Shown: positions 19,383 through 29,800, numbered from the stretch's first letter. The stretch is 64,000 bases of DNA from Azohydromonas aeria (GCF_009760915.1 NZ_VIDQ01000034.1:1-64000), one strand, 5' to 3'. Numbers and translations are program-made. Notes: generated from the letters alone by a model not told the origin.

Positions 19383-21137
19383 GTGCCCCTTTCGCTCATG
19401 CCGCTCCATCGCGCCTGGCGCCTTCCCGTGCCGCAGAGCCTGCGCGCCGATGCCCTGGCCGGCCTGCTGGGCGCGGTGCTGGTGCTGCCGCAGGGCATCG
19501 CCTTCGCCACGCTGGCGGGGCTGCCGCCGCAGTACGGGCTGTATTCGGCGGTGGTGCCCTGCATCGTCGCGGCGCTGGCCGGCTCCAGCCGCCACGTGGT
19601 ATCCGGGCCCACCAACGCCAACTCGCTGGCGCTGTTCGCGATGCTGGCGCCGCTGGCGGCCGTGGGCTCGCCCGCCTACGTCGAGCTGGCGCTGGCCGTG
19701 ACGGTGCTGGTGGGGCTGCTGCAATTCGCCATCGGTGCGCTGCGGCTGGGCTCGGTCGCCAATTTCATCTCGCCCACGGCGCTGCTGGGGTTCACGGCGG
19801 GTGCGGCCTTGCTGATCGTCGTGCACGCGCTGCAGGACGCCCTGGGCCTGGTGCTGCCGCCGGGCGCCGGTGCCGGCGAGGTGCTGCGCGCCGCTTTCAC
19901 GCAAGCACCGCAGCCCGGGGCGCTGCTGGTGGCCGGCGTCACCCTGGCGACGGCGGCCGTACTGCGGCGCCGGCATCGCGGCTCGCCCTTCATGCTGCTC
20001 GGGCTGGCCGCGGGCACGCTGCTGGCCGCGCTGCTGGCGCGCTTTGCGCCGCCGGCGTGGCAGGTGCGGCTGCTGGGGCCGCTGCCCTCGGCGCTGCCGC
20101 CGCTGCACGTGCCCGGCGTGGCGCTGGAGCAGCTGCCGCAGCTGTTCGGCATCGCGGCGGCGCTGACGGTGGTGGCGCTGGCGCAGTCCATCGCCATCGC
20201 CAAGGCGGTAGCCGCACGCAGCGGCCAGCGCATCGACGCCAACCGCGAGTTCCTGGGCCAGGGCCTCTCGAACCTGCTCGGCGGCCTGTGCTCCAGCTAC
20301 GTGTCCTGCGGCTCCCTGAACCGCTCCCTGCCCAACCTCGAGGCCGGCGCGCGCTCGCCGCTGGCCGCCGTGTTCTCCGCATTGCTGGTGGTGCCGCTGG
20401 TGGCGCTGAGCGCGCCGGTGCTGGCGCAGATTCCCTTTGCCGCCATCGCGGGGCTGCTGGTGCTGGTGGGCTGGACGCTGCTGGACATCCCGCGCTGGCG
20501 CCGCCTGGCGCGCGCCAGCCGCTCCGAGCTCACGGTGGCGCTCGTCACCCTGGGCGCGACGCTGACGCTGCGCCTGGAGATCGCGGTGCTCGTCGGCAGC
20601 GCGCTGTCGCTGGGCCTGTACCTGCACCGCACCTCGCGCCCGGCCATGCGCACCATGGGCTTCGACCGCGACCGTGGCGACGCGCACCGGCCCTTCGTGG
20701 TGGTCTCGCACACGCCCGGCGCGCTGCCGGAATGCCCGCAATTGAAGATGCTGCGCATGGAGGGCTCGGTCTACTTCGGCGCCACGGCCCACGTGGCCGA
20801 CCGGCTGCAGGCGCTGCGTGACGCGCCCGCGCCGCAGCGCCACCTGCTGGTCATGGCCAAGAGCATGAACTTCATCGACGTGGCCGGCGCGGAGCTGTGG
20901 CGCCAGGAGCTGCGCGCGCGCCGCGCCATGGGCGGCGACCTCTACTTCCACCGCCCGCGCCCGCCGGTGCTGGCGCAGTGGCGGCGCGACGGCTTCCTCG
21001 ACGAGCTGGGCGCCGACCACGTGTTCCCGGACAAGCAACGCGCCATTGCCGCCATCGCCCGGCGCCTGGACCGCGACGCCTGCGCCCGCTGCACGGCGCG
21101 CGTGTTCGAGGAGTGCACCGCGCCCCGCGCGCTCTGA
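19383..21137 (+). CDS. SulP-family anion transporter with STAS domain
   Basis: The 584-residue protein has about ten or more membrane segments, the SulP N-terminal signature (LPQGIAFATLAGLPPQYGLYSAVVP), GPTNANSLALF and a C-terminal STAS domain (LVMAKSMNFIDVAGAE). SulP proteins move sulfate, bicarbonate or dicarboxylates across the inner membrane. Between a sulfatase and a porin, a sulfate-handling or sulfate-ester uptake role is most likely. The start may be GTG 19383 or ATG 19398. Confidence 0.88.
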   Translation: MPLSLMPLHRAWRLPVPQSLRADALAGLLGAVLVLPQGIAFATLAGLPPQYGLYSAVVPCIVAALAGSSRHVVSGPTNANSLALFAMLAPLAAVGSPAYVELALAVTVLVGLLQFAIGALRLGSVANFISPTALLGFTAGAALLIVVHALQDALGLVLPPGAGAGEVLRAAFTQAPQPGALLVAGVTLATAAVLRRRHRGSPFMLLGLAAGTLLAALLARFAPPAWQVRLLGPLPSALPPLHVPGVALEQLPQLFGIAAALTVVALAQSIAIAKAVAARSGQRIDANREFLGQGLSNLLGGLCSSYVSCGSLNRSLPNLEAGARSPLAAVFSALLVVPLVALSAPVLAQIPFAAIAGLLVLVGWTLLDIPRWRRLARASRSELTVALVTLGATLTLRLEIAVLVGSALSLGLYLHRTSRPAMRTMGFDRDRGDAHRPFVVVSHTPGALPECPQLKMLRMEGSVYFGATAHVADRLQALRDAPAPQRHLLVMAKSMNFIDVAGAELWRQELRARRAMGGDLYFHRPRPPVLAQWRRDGFLDELGADHVFPDKQRAIAAIARRLDRDACARCTARVFEECTAPRAL

Positions 21138-21218
21138 GGCGGCGCGCGCGGCGGCGCCAACACCCGGCCGGCATCCCCGGCCTGCCAGGACGAATCACAA
21201 CCACCAGGAGATCCCTCC

Positions 21219-22334
21219 ATGAGCAAACCTGTCCTTGCCGCAGCCGCATTGGCGGCCTGTGCCGGCACCGCGTCGGCGCAAGCCGGCGTCAGCGTCTTCG
21301 GCCTCGTCGATGCCTATGTGGAATCGGCCCGGATCTCCGGCCAGCCCACCGTGAACCGCGTTTCCAGCGGCGGCAGCGCCGCCTCGCGCTGGGGCCTGCG
21401 CGGTAGCGAAGACCTGGGCGGCGGGCTGGCCGCCAGCTTCGTGATCGAGAACGGCTTCGCGCCGGATACCGGCACGGCACTGCAGGGCGGACGGCTGTTC
21501 GGCCGCCAGGCCTGGGTCGGTCTGGCCTCGGCCACTGCCGGCGAGATTCGCCTGGGCCGCCAGTACGCGCCCCTGCACTACTCGATGCAGTCCAGCGACA
21601 TCGATGCCTTCTCCGCCTTTTCGCCGGTGTTCGCCATGTACCTGTCCAACGGCGAGCAAAGCCGGCAGGACAACCAGCTGAGCTGGTGGAGCCCGAAGCT
21701 CGGCGGCTTCTCCGGTGCGGTGTCGGTGGCCGCCGGCGAAGGGGCCGCCGTCGCGCCCGGCCCCACCACCGGCTGGATTCCCGCGGCCGGCACCGCCCGG
21801 CGCAGCCTGGGCGCGCTGCTGCGCTACCAGGGCGGCGCCCTCGACGCCAGCGCCGGCTTCCACCAGGGCGGCCAGGCGCTGCCGGCCGGCGATGCCGAGC
21901 AGCGGGCCTTCAACCTGGGTGCCACCTGGCGCCTGGGCGGCGCGCAGCTCGGCGGCAACTTCTGGGAGCACCGCAACGAGCTGCCCACCGCGGCCACGGC
22001 GCGCTCGCGCGGCTTTGCGGTGGGCGTGCGTGCTCCCGTGGCGGGTGCGCTCAGCGTCGTTGCCCAGGTGGGCCAGGTGCGTGACAACGGCCGTGCCTAC
22101 GCTACCGGGGCGGCCAAGGCCGAGGGACGCACAACCCACGTCAACGTGGGCGCGAACTACACGCTGTCCAGGCGCACCGAGCTGTACCTGCGCTACGCGC
22201 GCGTGGAGGACCGCGACGCGGGCTACAACGGCCGGGCCAACGCCGCCCTGCTCGGCGCCTTCGGCGCCAACAACGCCCTGCCTGTCGGCGGCTCGGCCCG
22301 CACCCTCGGCGTGGGCCTGCGCCACAGCTTTTGA
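21219..22334 (+). CDS. Gram-negative general porin (Omp32/OmpC-like)
   Basis: A 371-residue outer-membrane porin: signal peptide cleaved after TASA-Q, GVSVFGLVDAYVES as the first beta-strand, RWGLRGSEDLGGGLAASFVIENGF, RLFGRQAWVGL, and a C-terminal strand ending in Phe (GVGLRHSF) for Bam recognition. It is probably the outer-membrane entry for the substrate of this operon. ATG 21219 follows CAGGAGATC. Confidence 0.9.
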   Translation: MSKPVLAAAALAACAGTASAQAGVSVFGLVDAYVESARISGQPTVNRVSSGGSAASRWGLRGSEDLGGGLAASFVIENGFAPDTGTALQGGRLFGRQAWVGLASATAGEIRLGRQYAPLHYSMQSSDIDAFSAFSPVFAMYLSNGEQSRQDNQLSWWSPKLGGFSGAVSVAAGEGAAVAPGPTTGWIPAAGTARRSLGALLRYQGGALDASAGFHQGGQALPAGDAEQRAFNLGATWRLGGAQLGGNFWEHRNELPTAATARSRGFAVGVRAPVAGALSVVAQVGQVRDNGRAYATGAAKAEGRTTHVNVGANYTLSRRTELYLRYARVEDRDAGYNGRANAALLGAFGANNALPVGGSARTLGVGLRHSF

Positions 22335-22366
22335 ACTCCCCAGCCTGCGCACACCAGGAGACGACG

Positions 22367-23359
22367 ATGCCCACCCAAGCCCCGACCCGCGCCGCACCCT
22401 GTGCTGCCTTGTGCGCGATGACGCTTTCCCTGGCTGCGGCGCTGCCGCTGGCCGTCCAGGCGCAGGCTGCCTGGCCCGCGAAGCCGATCCGCATCATCGT
22501 GCCGCTGCCCCCGGGCGGGCCCAGCGACATCGTGCTGCGTTCGGCCAGCGAGAAGATGCAGCCGCTGCTCAGGCAGCCGGTGATCATCGACAACAAGCCC
22601 GGCGCGGCCGGCAACCTGGGCGCCTCGGAGGCGGCGCGCGCGGCGCCCGACGGCTACACCTGGCTCTGGACTACCGACACGCTGCTCACCGTCAATCCGC
22701 ACGTCTACTCGCGTCTGGGCTTCAAGCCCGCTGATCTGCAGCCGGTGATGCGGGCCAGCAGCTTCAGCCAGACCCTGGTGTGCCATCCGGGCCTGGGCCT
22801 GCGCGGCGTGTCGGACCTAGTGCGCCGTGCCAGGGAGAAGCCCATGAGCTACGGCTCCGGCGGCGCGGGCTCGCCGGGTCACCTGGCGACCGAGCTCTTC
22901 AACGCCGCGGCGGGCGTGACGCTGTCGCACGTGCCTTACAAGGGCCCGGCGCCGGCGATGCAGGACATCATCGGCGGCCAGGTGGACTGCGGCTTCCTGG
23001 CCGCGCCCACGGTGTTGCCGCACGTGCGCTCCGGGCGCCTGGCGGCCCTGGCGGTGTCCGGCACGAAGCGCTCGCCCCTGCTGCCGGATGTGCCCACCGT
23101 GGCCGAGTCGGGCTACCCCGGCTTCGATGCCACCTTCTCGCTGGTGCTTTTCGCGCCGCGCGGCACGCCGCAGTCCATCGTCAATGCCATGCACGCCGCG
23201 TTGAGCCAGGGGCTCGACAGCCCCGACGTGGTGGAGAAGCTGCGCCTGACGGACCAGGAGGTCGTGGCCGCGAGCGCGGAACAGACGGCGCAACGCCTGG
23301 CAGCAGACAGCAAGACCTGGGGCACCGTGGCCCGACGCATCGGGCTGCGGCAGGACTGA
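22367..23359 (+). CDS. Bug/TctC-family periplasmic solute-binding protein (second paralogue)
   Basis: A 330-residue Bug protein with a signal peptide, WPAKPIRIIVPLPPGGPSDI, DNKPGAAGNLGASEAARA and VPYKGPAPAMQDIIGG. It shares long identical runs with the paralogue at 18404 (for example TVLPHVRSGRL and LTDQEVV). That suggests tandem duplication followed by insertion of, or around, the SulP and porin genes. ATG 22367 follows AGGAGAC. It ends about 30 bases before the convergent LysR stop and closes the sulfatase operon. Confidence 0.88.
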   Translation: MPTQAPTRAAPCAALCAMTLSLAAALPLAVQAQAAWPAKPIRIIVPLPPGGPSDIVLRSASEKMQPLLRQPVIIDNKPGAAGNLGASEAARAAPDGYTWLWTTDTLLTVNPHVYSRLGFKPADLQPVMRASSFSQTLVCHPGLGLRGVSDLVRRAREKPMSYGSGGAGSPGHLATELFNAAAGVTLSHVPYKGPAPAMQDIIGGQVDCGFLAAPTVLPHVRSGRLAALAVSGTKRSPLLPDVPTVAESGYPGFDATFSLVLFAPRGTPQSIVNAMHAALSQGLDSPDVVEKLRLTDQEVVAASAEQTAQRLAADSKTWGTVARRIGLRQD

Positions 23360-23386
23360 ACCCTGCGTGCAACGTGCTGAGGCCGT

Positions 23387-24451
23387 TCAGCCGGCCGCCA
23401 AGGTGCGCTCGGCCTCCTGCGCGAGGACCTGGGGAGGCGCTGCCATCGCCGCTGGAAGATCCGCCGACGCAGGCACGGTGGAGCTGCCCGTTCGGTTGGC
23501 GGCAATGGCGGCGGCCATGCAGCCCGGCAGGCTGCACTGGCGCTGGATCTGGTCGCTGCGCGCGAACAGGTCGGCTACCCAGTCCACGAACACGCGCAGC
23601 TTGGCGCTCAGGTGCCGGTTGGGCGGATAGACGACGTGGATGGGTACCGACTCCGAGCACCAGTCCACCAGCACCGGGCGCAACAGGCCGGCTGCGATGT
23701 AGGGCTGGGCCATGAAGGTGGCGGTGTTGACGATGCCCAGCCCGGCCAGCGCGGCGGTCAGCGCTGCGCTGGAATCGTTGACCGATACACGGTGGTGGCC
23801 CTGCACCTCGTGGCGCTCCTCGCCACGCTCGAAGACGAAGGGGTAGATGCGGCCGGTGCGGGACGAGAAGTGGTTGACCACCACGTGCTCGCCCTGCTCG
23901 ATGTCGCGCGGATGCACGGGCGTGCCGTGGCGCTCCAGGTAGCCCGGCGTCGCGCACACCAGCGTGTGGAAGTTGCCGATGCGCCGTGCCACCAGCGACT
24001 GGTCGGTGATCTCGCCGCCGCGCAGCACGCAGTCCACGTTCTCGCTGAGCAGGTCCACCGGCCGGTCGGTCACGCCCAGGTCGAGCTGGATGTCGGGGTA
24101 GCGCGCATGGAAGTCCGGCAGCGCGGGAATGAGCAGCAGCTGCGCCACGGCGGTCCCCGCGTCGACGCGCAGCCGCCCGCGCGGGTTGGCCTTGGCTCGC
24201 GTCATGCTGGACTCCAGCTCGTCGAGCTCGGACAGCAGGCGCAGCGCGCGGTCGTGGTACGCCGCACCATCGGTGGTCAGCGTCACGCGGCGCGTGGTGC
24301 GGTTGAGCAGCTTGGTCTGCAGTTGTGCTTCGAGCTGTTGCACCAGTCGCGTCACGGTGGGTTTGGGCAGGGACAGCGTGTCTGCCGCCCGGCTGAAGGT
24401 GCCGGCCTCCACCACGCGCACGAAAGCCTGCATCGCAAGCAGCTTGTCCAT
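23387..24451 (-). CDS. LysR-family regulator of the efflux operon (CeoR/BpeT-like)
   Basis: The 354-residue LysR protein has the N-terminal helix-turn-helix (MDKLLAMQAFVRVVEAGTFSRAA, KPTVTRLVQQLEAQL) and a substrate-binding domain (RLRVDAGTAVAQLLLIPALPDF). It is divergent from llpE, as ceoR/bpeT is in Burkholderia, where the LysR activates the pump in response to salicylate-like compounds. The ATG is at 24451; the reading frame stays open upstream as antisense only. The C-terminal extension beyond about residue 300 is low-complexity, longer than usual for the family. Confidence 0.9.
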   Translation of the reverse strand: MDKLLAMQAFVRVVEAGTFSRAADTLSLPKPTVTRLVQQLEAQLQTKLLNRTTRRVTLTTDGAAYHDRALRLLSELDELESSMTRAKANPRGRLRVDAGTAVAQLLLIPALPDFHARYPDIQLDLGVTDRPVDLLSENVDCVLRGGEITDQSLVARRIGNFHTLVCATPGYLERHGTPVHPRDIEQGEHVVVNHFSSRTGRIYPFVFERGEERHEVQGHHRVSVNDSSAALTAALAGLGIVNTATFMAQPYIAAGLLRPVLVDWCSESVPIHVVYPPNRHLSAKLRVFVDWVADLFARSDQIQRQCSLPGCMAAAIAANRTGSSTVPASADLPAAMAAPPQVLAQEAERTLAAG

Positions 24452-24616
24452 CAGGCACCCCCTGGCCGAAATTTCACCGCGATCCGTATTTGAACCGCGA
24501 ATCCGGCGCCCGATTGTTAGCGTGGCTGCAACGAAGCATGAGCGCAGCGCCGGTTTATCCGCGCAGCGGCACTGACTATCGTGCAGGGCATCCGCTTTCC
24601 AGCCGAACTGCCTGCC

Positions 24617-25489
24617 ATGAGCCTGCCCAACCCCAACGCCACAACCGTGCCTTCGGTGCGTGAGGAGCGGCTGTCCCTGCCTGGCGTGGACACCGCGCTG
24701 ACGCTGCGCTGGACCCTGCCGGCGGCGGCGCCGGCCGCGCTGGTGCTGCACCTGCATGCCGGTGCCTTCGTCGCCGGCACGGCGGGAGAGGGCGCGCGCG
24801 TGGCGGCCGTGCTGGCGGCCGAGGGCGCGCTGGTGGCCTCGCTCGGATACCCGCTGGCGCCGCAGCGGCCTTTCCCCGCGGCGCTGGAGGCCGTGCACGC
24901 GGCGCTGACGTGGTTGCATCGGCAACGCAAGCGGCTCCAGGCCACCGGGCTGCCGCTGCTGCTGGCCGGCGAGGAGGCGGGCGGCAACCTGGCCGCCGCC
25001 GCTGCCCTGGCCGCGCACGACCGCGGCGCGCCGCCGCTGCACGGCCAGATCCTGCTGTCGCCCATGCTGGACGTCTGCACCGGCACGGCCTCGCAGCGCG
25101 ACGCCCAGGCCAGCGCGGCCCACTGCCCCTGGGCCGAGGGCTGGCGGCAGTACCTGTCCTGCGCCAGCGATGTGCTGCACCCCTACGCGGCGCCGGGCCG
25201 TGCCCTGCGCCTGGCCGGGCTGCCGCCCGCGCTGCTGGTCAGTGCCGCCGACGATCCGCTGCGCGACGAGACCCGCGCCTACGCCGCCCGCCTGCGCCAG
25301 GCCGGCGTGGCGGTGAGCGAGGCGCGGCTCGACGGCCCCACCGGCTGGCCCGTGAGCTACCGCGACCCCGCCCCCGCTCCCTGGGCCGATGCGCTGAGGC
25401 CTCACGTGCGCGCCTTCCTGCAGTCGTGTTGCGGTGAGCGCTGGCCGCCGCACGGTGGCGTACCGGACCGGGCTGCCGCCCGGGGCTGA
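24617..25489 (+). CDS. llpE: Lipase-like protein LlpE, predicted catalytically dead
   Basis: The 290-residue alpha/beta-hydrolase of the hormone-sensitive-lipase type is the first gene of the efflux operon, matching llpE in ceoR-llpE-ceoAB-opcM. The oxyanion motif reads HAGAF instead of HGGGF. The nucleophile elbow reads G118-E-E120-A-G-G-N, with Glu replacing the catalytic Ser of GDSAGGN. The acid motif (ADDPLRDE) is kept, but the usual HGF histidine region is replaced by GPTGWPVSY. It is therefore probably a scaffold or ligand binder rather than an esterase. The start is uncertain: GTG 24581 is also in frame. Confidence 0.82.
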   Translation: MSLPNPNATTVPSVREERLSLPGVDTALTLRWTLPAAAPAALVLHLHAGAFVAGTAGEGARVAAVLAAEGALVASLGYPLAPQRPFPAALEAVHAALTWLHRQRKRLQATGLPLLLAGEEAGGNLAAAAALAAHDRGAPPLHGQILLSPMLDVCTGTASQRDAQASAAHCPWAEGWRQYLSCASDVLHPYAAPGRALRLAGLPPALLVSAADDPLRDETRAYAARLRQAGVAVSEARLDGPTGWPVSYRDPAPAPWADALRPHVRAFLQSCCGERWPPHGGVPDRAAARG

Positions 25490-25576
25490 ACTGACATTTT
25501 CTCTGACCGCTCCCGGCCGCGTTCGCGCAGCCGGGCAGGCCGGCCTTTGCCAAAAACAAGTCCAGGACCATCCACC

Positions 25577-26803
25577 ATGAAGCTGTTCCATTCCCTGCGC
25601 CGCCGTCCCGCCGTGGCCGGCCTGTCGATCGTGGCCGCCGCCATTGCCCTGGGCACCCTCGGCCCGGCCCTGTCCGGCCTGGGCGCCAGCCAGGCCGAAG
25701 CGCCTGCGGCTGCTGCCGCGGCGCCGGCGGCTGTGCCAGTGTCGGTGGCCGAGGTGTCGCAGCGCGAGGTCACCACCTGGGAAGCCTTCTCCGGCCGGCT
25801 CGAAGCCGTGCAGCGGGTGGAAGTGCGCCCGCGCGTGGCCGGCGCCGTCCAGGCCGCTCACTTCCGCGAAGGCGCCCTGGTGAAGGCCGGCGAGCTGCTG
25901 TTCACGCTGGACCCCGCCCCCTATGCCGCCGAGGTCGAGCGGGCGCAGGCCCAGCTTGCGGCAGCGCAGGCCCGGCTGGCGCAGGCCCGCAGCGAGCAGC
26001 AGCGCGCCGAGCGGCTGTGGGAGGAGCGTGCCATCGCGCAGCGCGAGCTCGACGAGCGCAGCCACGGACTGCGCGAGGCCGAGGCCAACCTGCGCGCGGC
26101 GCAGGCGGCGCTGCAGTCGGCGCAGCTGTCGCTGACGTACACGCAGGTGCGCGCCCCGGTGGCCGGGCGCATCGGCCGCATGGAGGTCACCCCGGGCAAC
26201 CTCGTGGCCGCAGGGCCGGGCGCGCCGGTGCTGGCAACGCTGGTGTCGGTGAACCCCATCTACGCCAGCTTCGACGCCGACGAGCAGGTGGTGGCCCGCG
26301 TGCTGGCGGATGCCGGCAGCGGGCTGGCGCCGGCGCAGCTGGAGCGCGTGCCCGTGCGCATGGAAGGGCCGGCCCGGGCCGAGGGCCGGCTGCAGCTGGT
26401 GGACAACCAGGTCGATGCGCGCAGCGGCACGGTGCGGCTGCGCGCGGTGTTCGACAACCGCGACGGTGCGCTGATGCCGGGGCAGTTCGCGCGGCTGCAA
26501 CTGGGCCAGCCGCGCAGCGCCAGTGCCGTGCTGGTCAGCGAGCGCGCGGTGGGCACCGACCAGGACAAGCGCTTCGTCATCGTCGTCGGCCCCGACAACA
26601 AGGCCGCCTGGCGCGAGGTGCAGCTTGGCGCGGCGGTGGACGGCCTGCGCATCGTCACCCAGGGGCTGCGCGGCGGCGAGCGCGTGGTGGTCAACGGGCT
26701 GCACCGGGTGCGCCCGGGCACGCTGGTGGCGCCCCAGCCGGTGGCCATGGAACCCCAGCCGCTGCGCCAGGCCAGCGGCGACGCCGCCCCGGGCCGCTCC
26801 TGA
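25577..26803 (+). CDS. RND efflux periplasmic adaptor (CeoA/BpeE/MexE-like)
   Basis: The 408-residue membrane fusion protein has an N-terminal membrane anchor/signal (residues about 10-35), lipoyl halves with VEVRPRVAGAVQAAHFREGALVKAG and LTYTQVRAPVAGRIGRM, and a long alpha-helical hairpin rich in AQAQLAAAQARLAQARSEQ. It bridges the RND pump and the outer-membrane channel. ATG 25577 follows CAGGACC. The next gene starts 33 bases after its stop. Confidence 0.9.
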   Translation: MKLFHSLRRRPAVAGLSIVAAAIALGTLGPALSGLGASQAEAPAAAAAAPAAVPVSVAEVSQREVTTWEAFSGRLEAVQRVEVRPRVAGAVQAAHFREGALVKAGELLFTLDPAPYAAEVERAQAQLAAAQARLAQARSEQQRAERLWEERAIAQRELDERSHGLREAEANLRAAQAALQSAQLSLTYTQVRAPVAGRIGRMEVTPGNLVAAGPGAPVLATLVSVNPIYASFDADEQVVARVLADAGSGLAPAQLERVPVRMEGPARAEGRLQLVDNQVDARSGTVRLRAVFDNRDGALMPGQFARLQLGQPRSASAVLVSERAVGTDQDKRFVIVVGPDNKAAWREVQLGAAVDGLRIVTQGLRGGERVVVNGLHRVRPGTLVAPQPVAMEPQPLRQASGDAAPGRS

Positions 26804-26836
26804 GGCCCGCCACCGTCCAAGCCGGGAACTCCCACC

Positions 26837-29800
26837 ATGAACCTGTCCAGATTCTTCATCGACCGGCCCATCTTCGCCGGCGTGCTGTCGCTGCTGATCT
26901 TCCTCGGCGGCCTGATCTCGCTGCGGACGCTGCCCATCTCGGAGTACCCCGAGGTGGTGCCGCCGCAGGTCGTGGTCAACGCCCGCTATCCCGGCGCCAA
27001 CCCCAAGGTGATTGCCGAGACCGTCGCCACGCCGCTGGAGGAGGCCATCAACGGCGTCGAAGGCATGCTCTACATGGGCAGCCAGGCCACCACCGACGGC
27101 CTGCTCACGCTCACCGTCACCTTCCGCCTGGGCACCGACCCCGACAAGGCGCAGCAGCTGGTGCAGAACCGCGTGGCGCAGGCCGAGCCGCGGCTGCCGG
27201 AGGAGGTGCGGCGGCTGGGCCTGTCCACGGTCAAGAGCTCGCCGGACCTGACCATGGTGGTGCACCTGGTCTCGCCCAACGGGCGCTACGACGCCGACTA
27301 CCTGCGCAACTACGTGCTGCTCAACGTGCGTGACCGTCTTGCGCGCATCCCGGGCGTGGGCCAGGTGCAGAGCTGGGGCGGCGGCGAGTACGCCATGCGC
27401 GTGTGGCTGGACCCGCAGAAGGCGGCCGAGCACGGCCTGTCGGCCAACGACGTGGTGCGCGCCATCCGCGAGCAGAACGTGCAGGCCGCTGCGGGCGTGG
27501 TCGGCGCCTCGCCGGGGCTGCAGGGCGTGGAGCTGCAGCTGTCCATCAGCGCCCGCGGCCGGCTGCAGAGCGAGGAGGAGTTCGGCGACATCATCGTGCG
27601 CAGCGGCCCCGGCGGCAGCGTCACCAGGCTGCGCGACATCGCGCGCATCGAGCTGGGCGCGGCCGACTACTCGCTGCGTTCGCTGCTGGACAACGCGCCG
27701 GCGGTGGGCACCGGCATCTTCCAGGCGCCGGGCTCCAACGCGCTGGAGATCTCCGCCGCGGTGCGCCGCACCATGGAGGAGCTGCGCCAGCAGATGCCCG
27801 AGGGCGTCGAGTACCGCATCGCCTACGATCCGACGCAGTTCGTGCGCGCCTCCATCGAGTCGGTGGTGCACACGCTGGCCGAGGCCGTGCTGCTGGTGGT
27901 GCTGGTGGTGGTGCTGTTCCTGCAGACCTGGCGCGCCTCGGTCATTCCGCTGCTGGCGGTGCCGGTGTCCATCGTCGGCACCTTCGCGGTGCTGCACGCG
28001 CTGGGCCTGTCGATCAACGCGCTGAGCCTGTTCGGCCTGGTGCTGGCCATCGGCATCGTGGTGGACGACGCCATCGTGGTGGTGGAGAACGTCGAGCGCA
28101 ACATCGAGGCCGGGCTGGCGCCGCGCGAGGCGACCTACCGCGCCATGCGCGAGGTGTCGGGGCCCATCATCGCCATCGCGCTGGTGCTGGTGGCGGTGTT
28201 CGTGCCGCTGGCCTTCATCAGCGGGCTCACGGGCCAGTTCTACAAGCAGTTCGCCGTGACGATCGCCATCTCGACGGTGATCTCGGCCATCAACTCGCTC
28301 ACGCTGTCACCGGCGCTGGCGGCGCTGCTGCTGCGCAGCCACGACGCGCCGCGCGACGCGCTCACGCGGGGCATGGACCGGGTGCTGGGCGGGCTGTTCC
28401 GTGCCTTCAACCGCGCCTTCGGCCGCGGCGCGCAGGCCTACGGCGGCGGCGTGCGGCGCGTGCTCTCGCGCAAGGCGCTGGCGCTGGGCATCTACCTGGC
28501 GCTGGTGGGCGCCACGGTCGGCCTGTTCAAGACCGTGCCCTCGGGCTTCGTGCCGACCCAGGACAAGCAGTACCTCATCGGCTTCGCGCAGCTGCCCGAC
28601 GGTGCCACGCTGGACCGCACCGAGGCCGTGATCCGCCGCATGGGCGAGATCATGAAGACCACGCCGGGCATCGAGGGCTCGCTGTCCTTCCCCGGACTGT
28701 CGATCAACGGCTTCACCAACAGCTCCAACTCGGGCATCGCCTTCGCCATGCTCAAGCCCTTCGACGAGCGCAAGGACCCCGCACAGAGCGCAGCGGCCAT
28801 CGCGGCCGCGCTCAACCAGGCCTTCTCGCAGATCGAGGACGCCTTCATCGTGATGTTCCCGCCGCCGCCGGTCAGCGGGCTGGGCACCACGGGCGGCTTC
28901 AAGCTGCAGCTGGAGGACCGCGGCTCGCTGGGCTACGAAGCGATGGACGCGGCCGTCAAGGCCTTCATGGCGCGCGCGGGCCAGGCGCCGGAGCTGGCCG
29001 GCCTGTTCACCAGCTGGCAGGTCAACGTGCCGCAGCTCCATGCCGACATTGACCGCACCAAGGCGCGCCAGCTTGGCATCCCGGTGACGGACATCTTCGA
29101 CACGCTGCAGACCTACCTGGGCAGCCTGTACGTCAACGACTTCAACCGTTTCGGGCGCACCTACTCCGTGCGGGTGCAGGCGGATGCGGCCTTCCGTGCC
29201 CGGGCCGAGGACGTGGGCCAGCTCAAGGTGCGCGCGGCCTCGGGCGAGATGGTGCCGCTCTCCGCGCTGCTGAAGCTGCAGCCCAGCTTCGGGCCCGAGC
29301 GCGCCATGCGCTACAACGGCTTCCTGTCGGCGGACGTCAACGGCGCGCCGGCGCCGGGCTGGTCCTCCGGCCAGGCGCGAGAGGCCGTCGAGCGCATCGC
29401 CCGCGAGACGCTGCCCCCGGGCATCGAGTTCGAGTGGACCGAGCTGACCTACCAGGAGATCCTGGCCGGCAACTCCGCCGTGTGGGTGTTCCCGCTGGCG
29501 ATACTGCTGGTGTTCCTGGTGCTGGCGGCGCAGTACGAGAGCCTGACGCTGCCGGTGGCGATCGTGCTGATCGTGCCGCTGGGCCTGCTGGCCGCCATGG
29601 CGGGCGTGCACTTCAGCGGCGGCGACAACAACGTCTTCACCCAGATCGGCCTGGTGGTGCTGGTGGGGCTGTCGGCCAAGAACGCGATCCTGATCGTGGA
29701 GTTCGCGCGCGAGCTGGAGTTCGCCGGCCGCACGCCGCTGCAGGCGGCGGTCGAGGCGGCGCGGCTGCGCCTGCGTCCGATCCTCATGACCTCGCTGGCC

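Noticed and set aside
23387..27997. Very long minus-strand open frame (about 1536 codons)
   Set aside because: Only its 3' 354 codons (the LysR gene, ATG 24451) show family motifs. The rest is antisense to llpE, the MFP and the RND permease and is composed of low-complexity His/Arg/Gly/Ala residues typical of GC-rich shadow frames.
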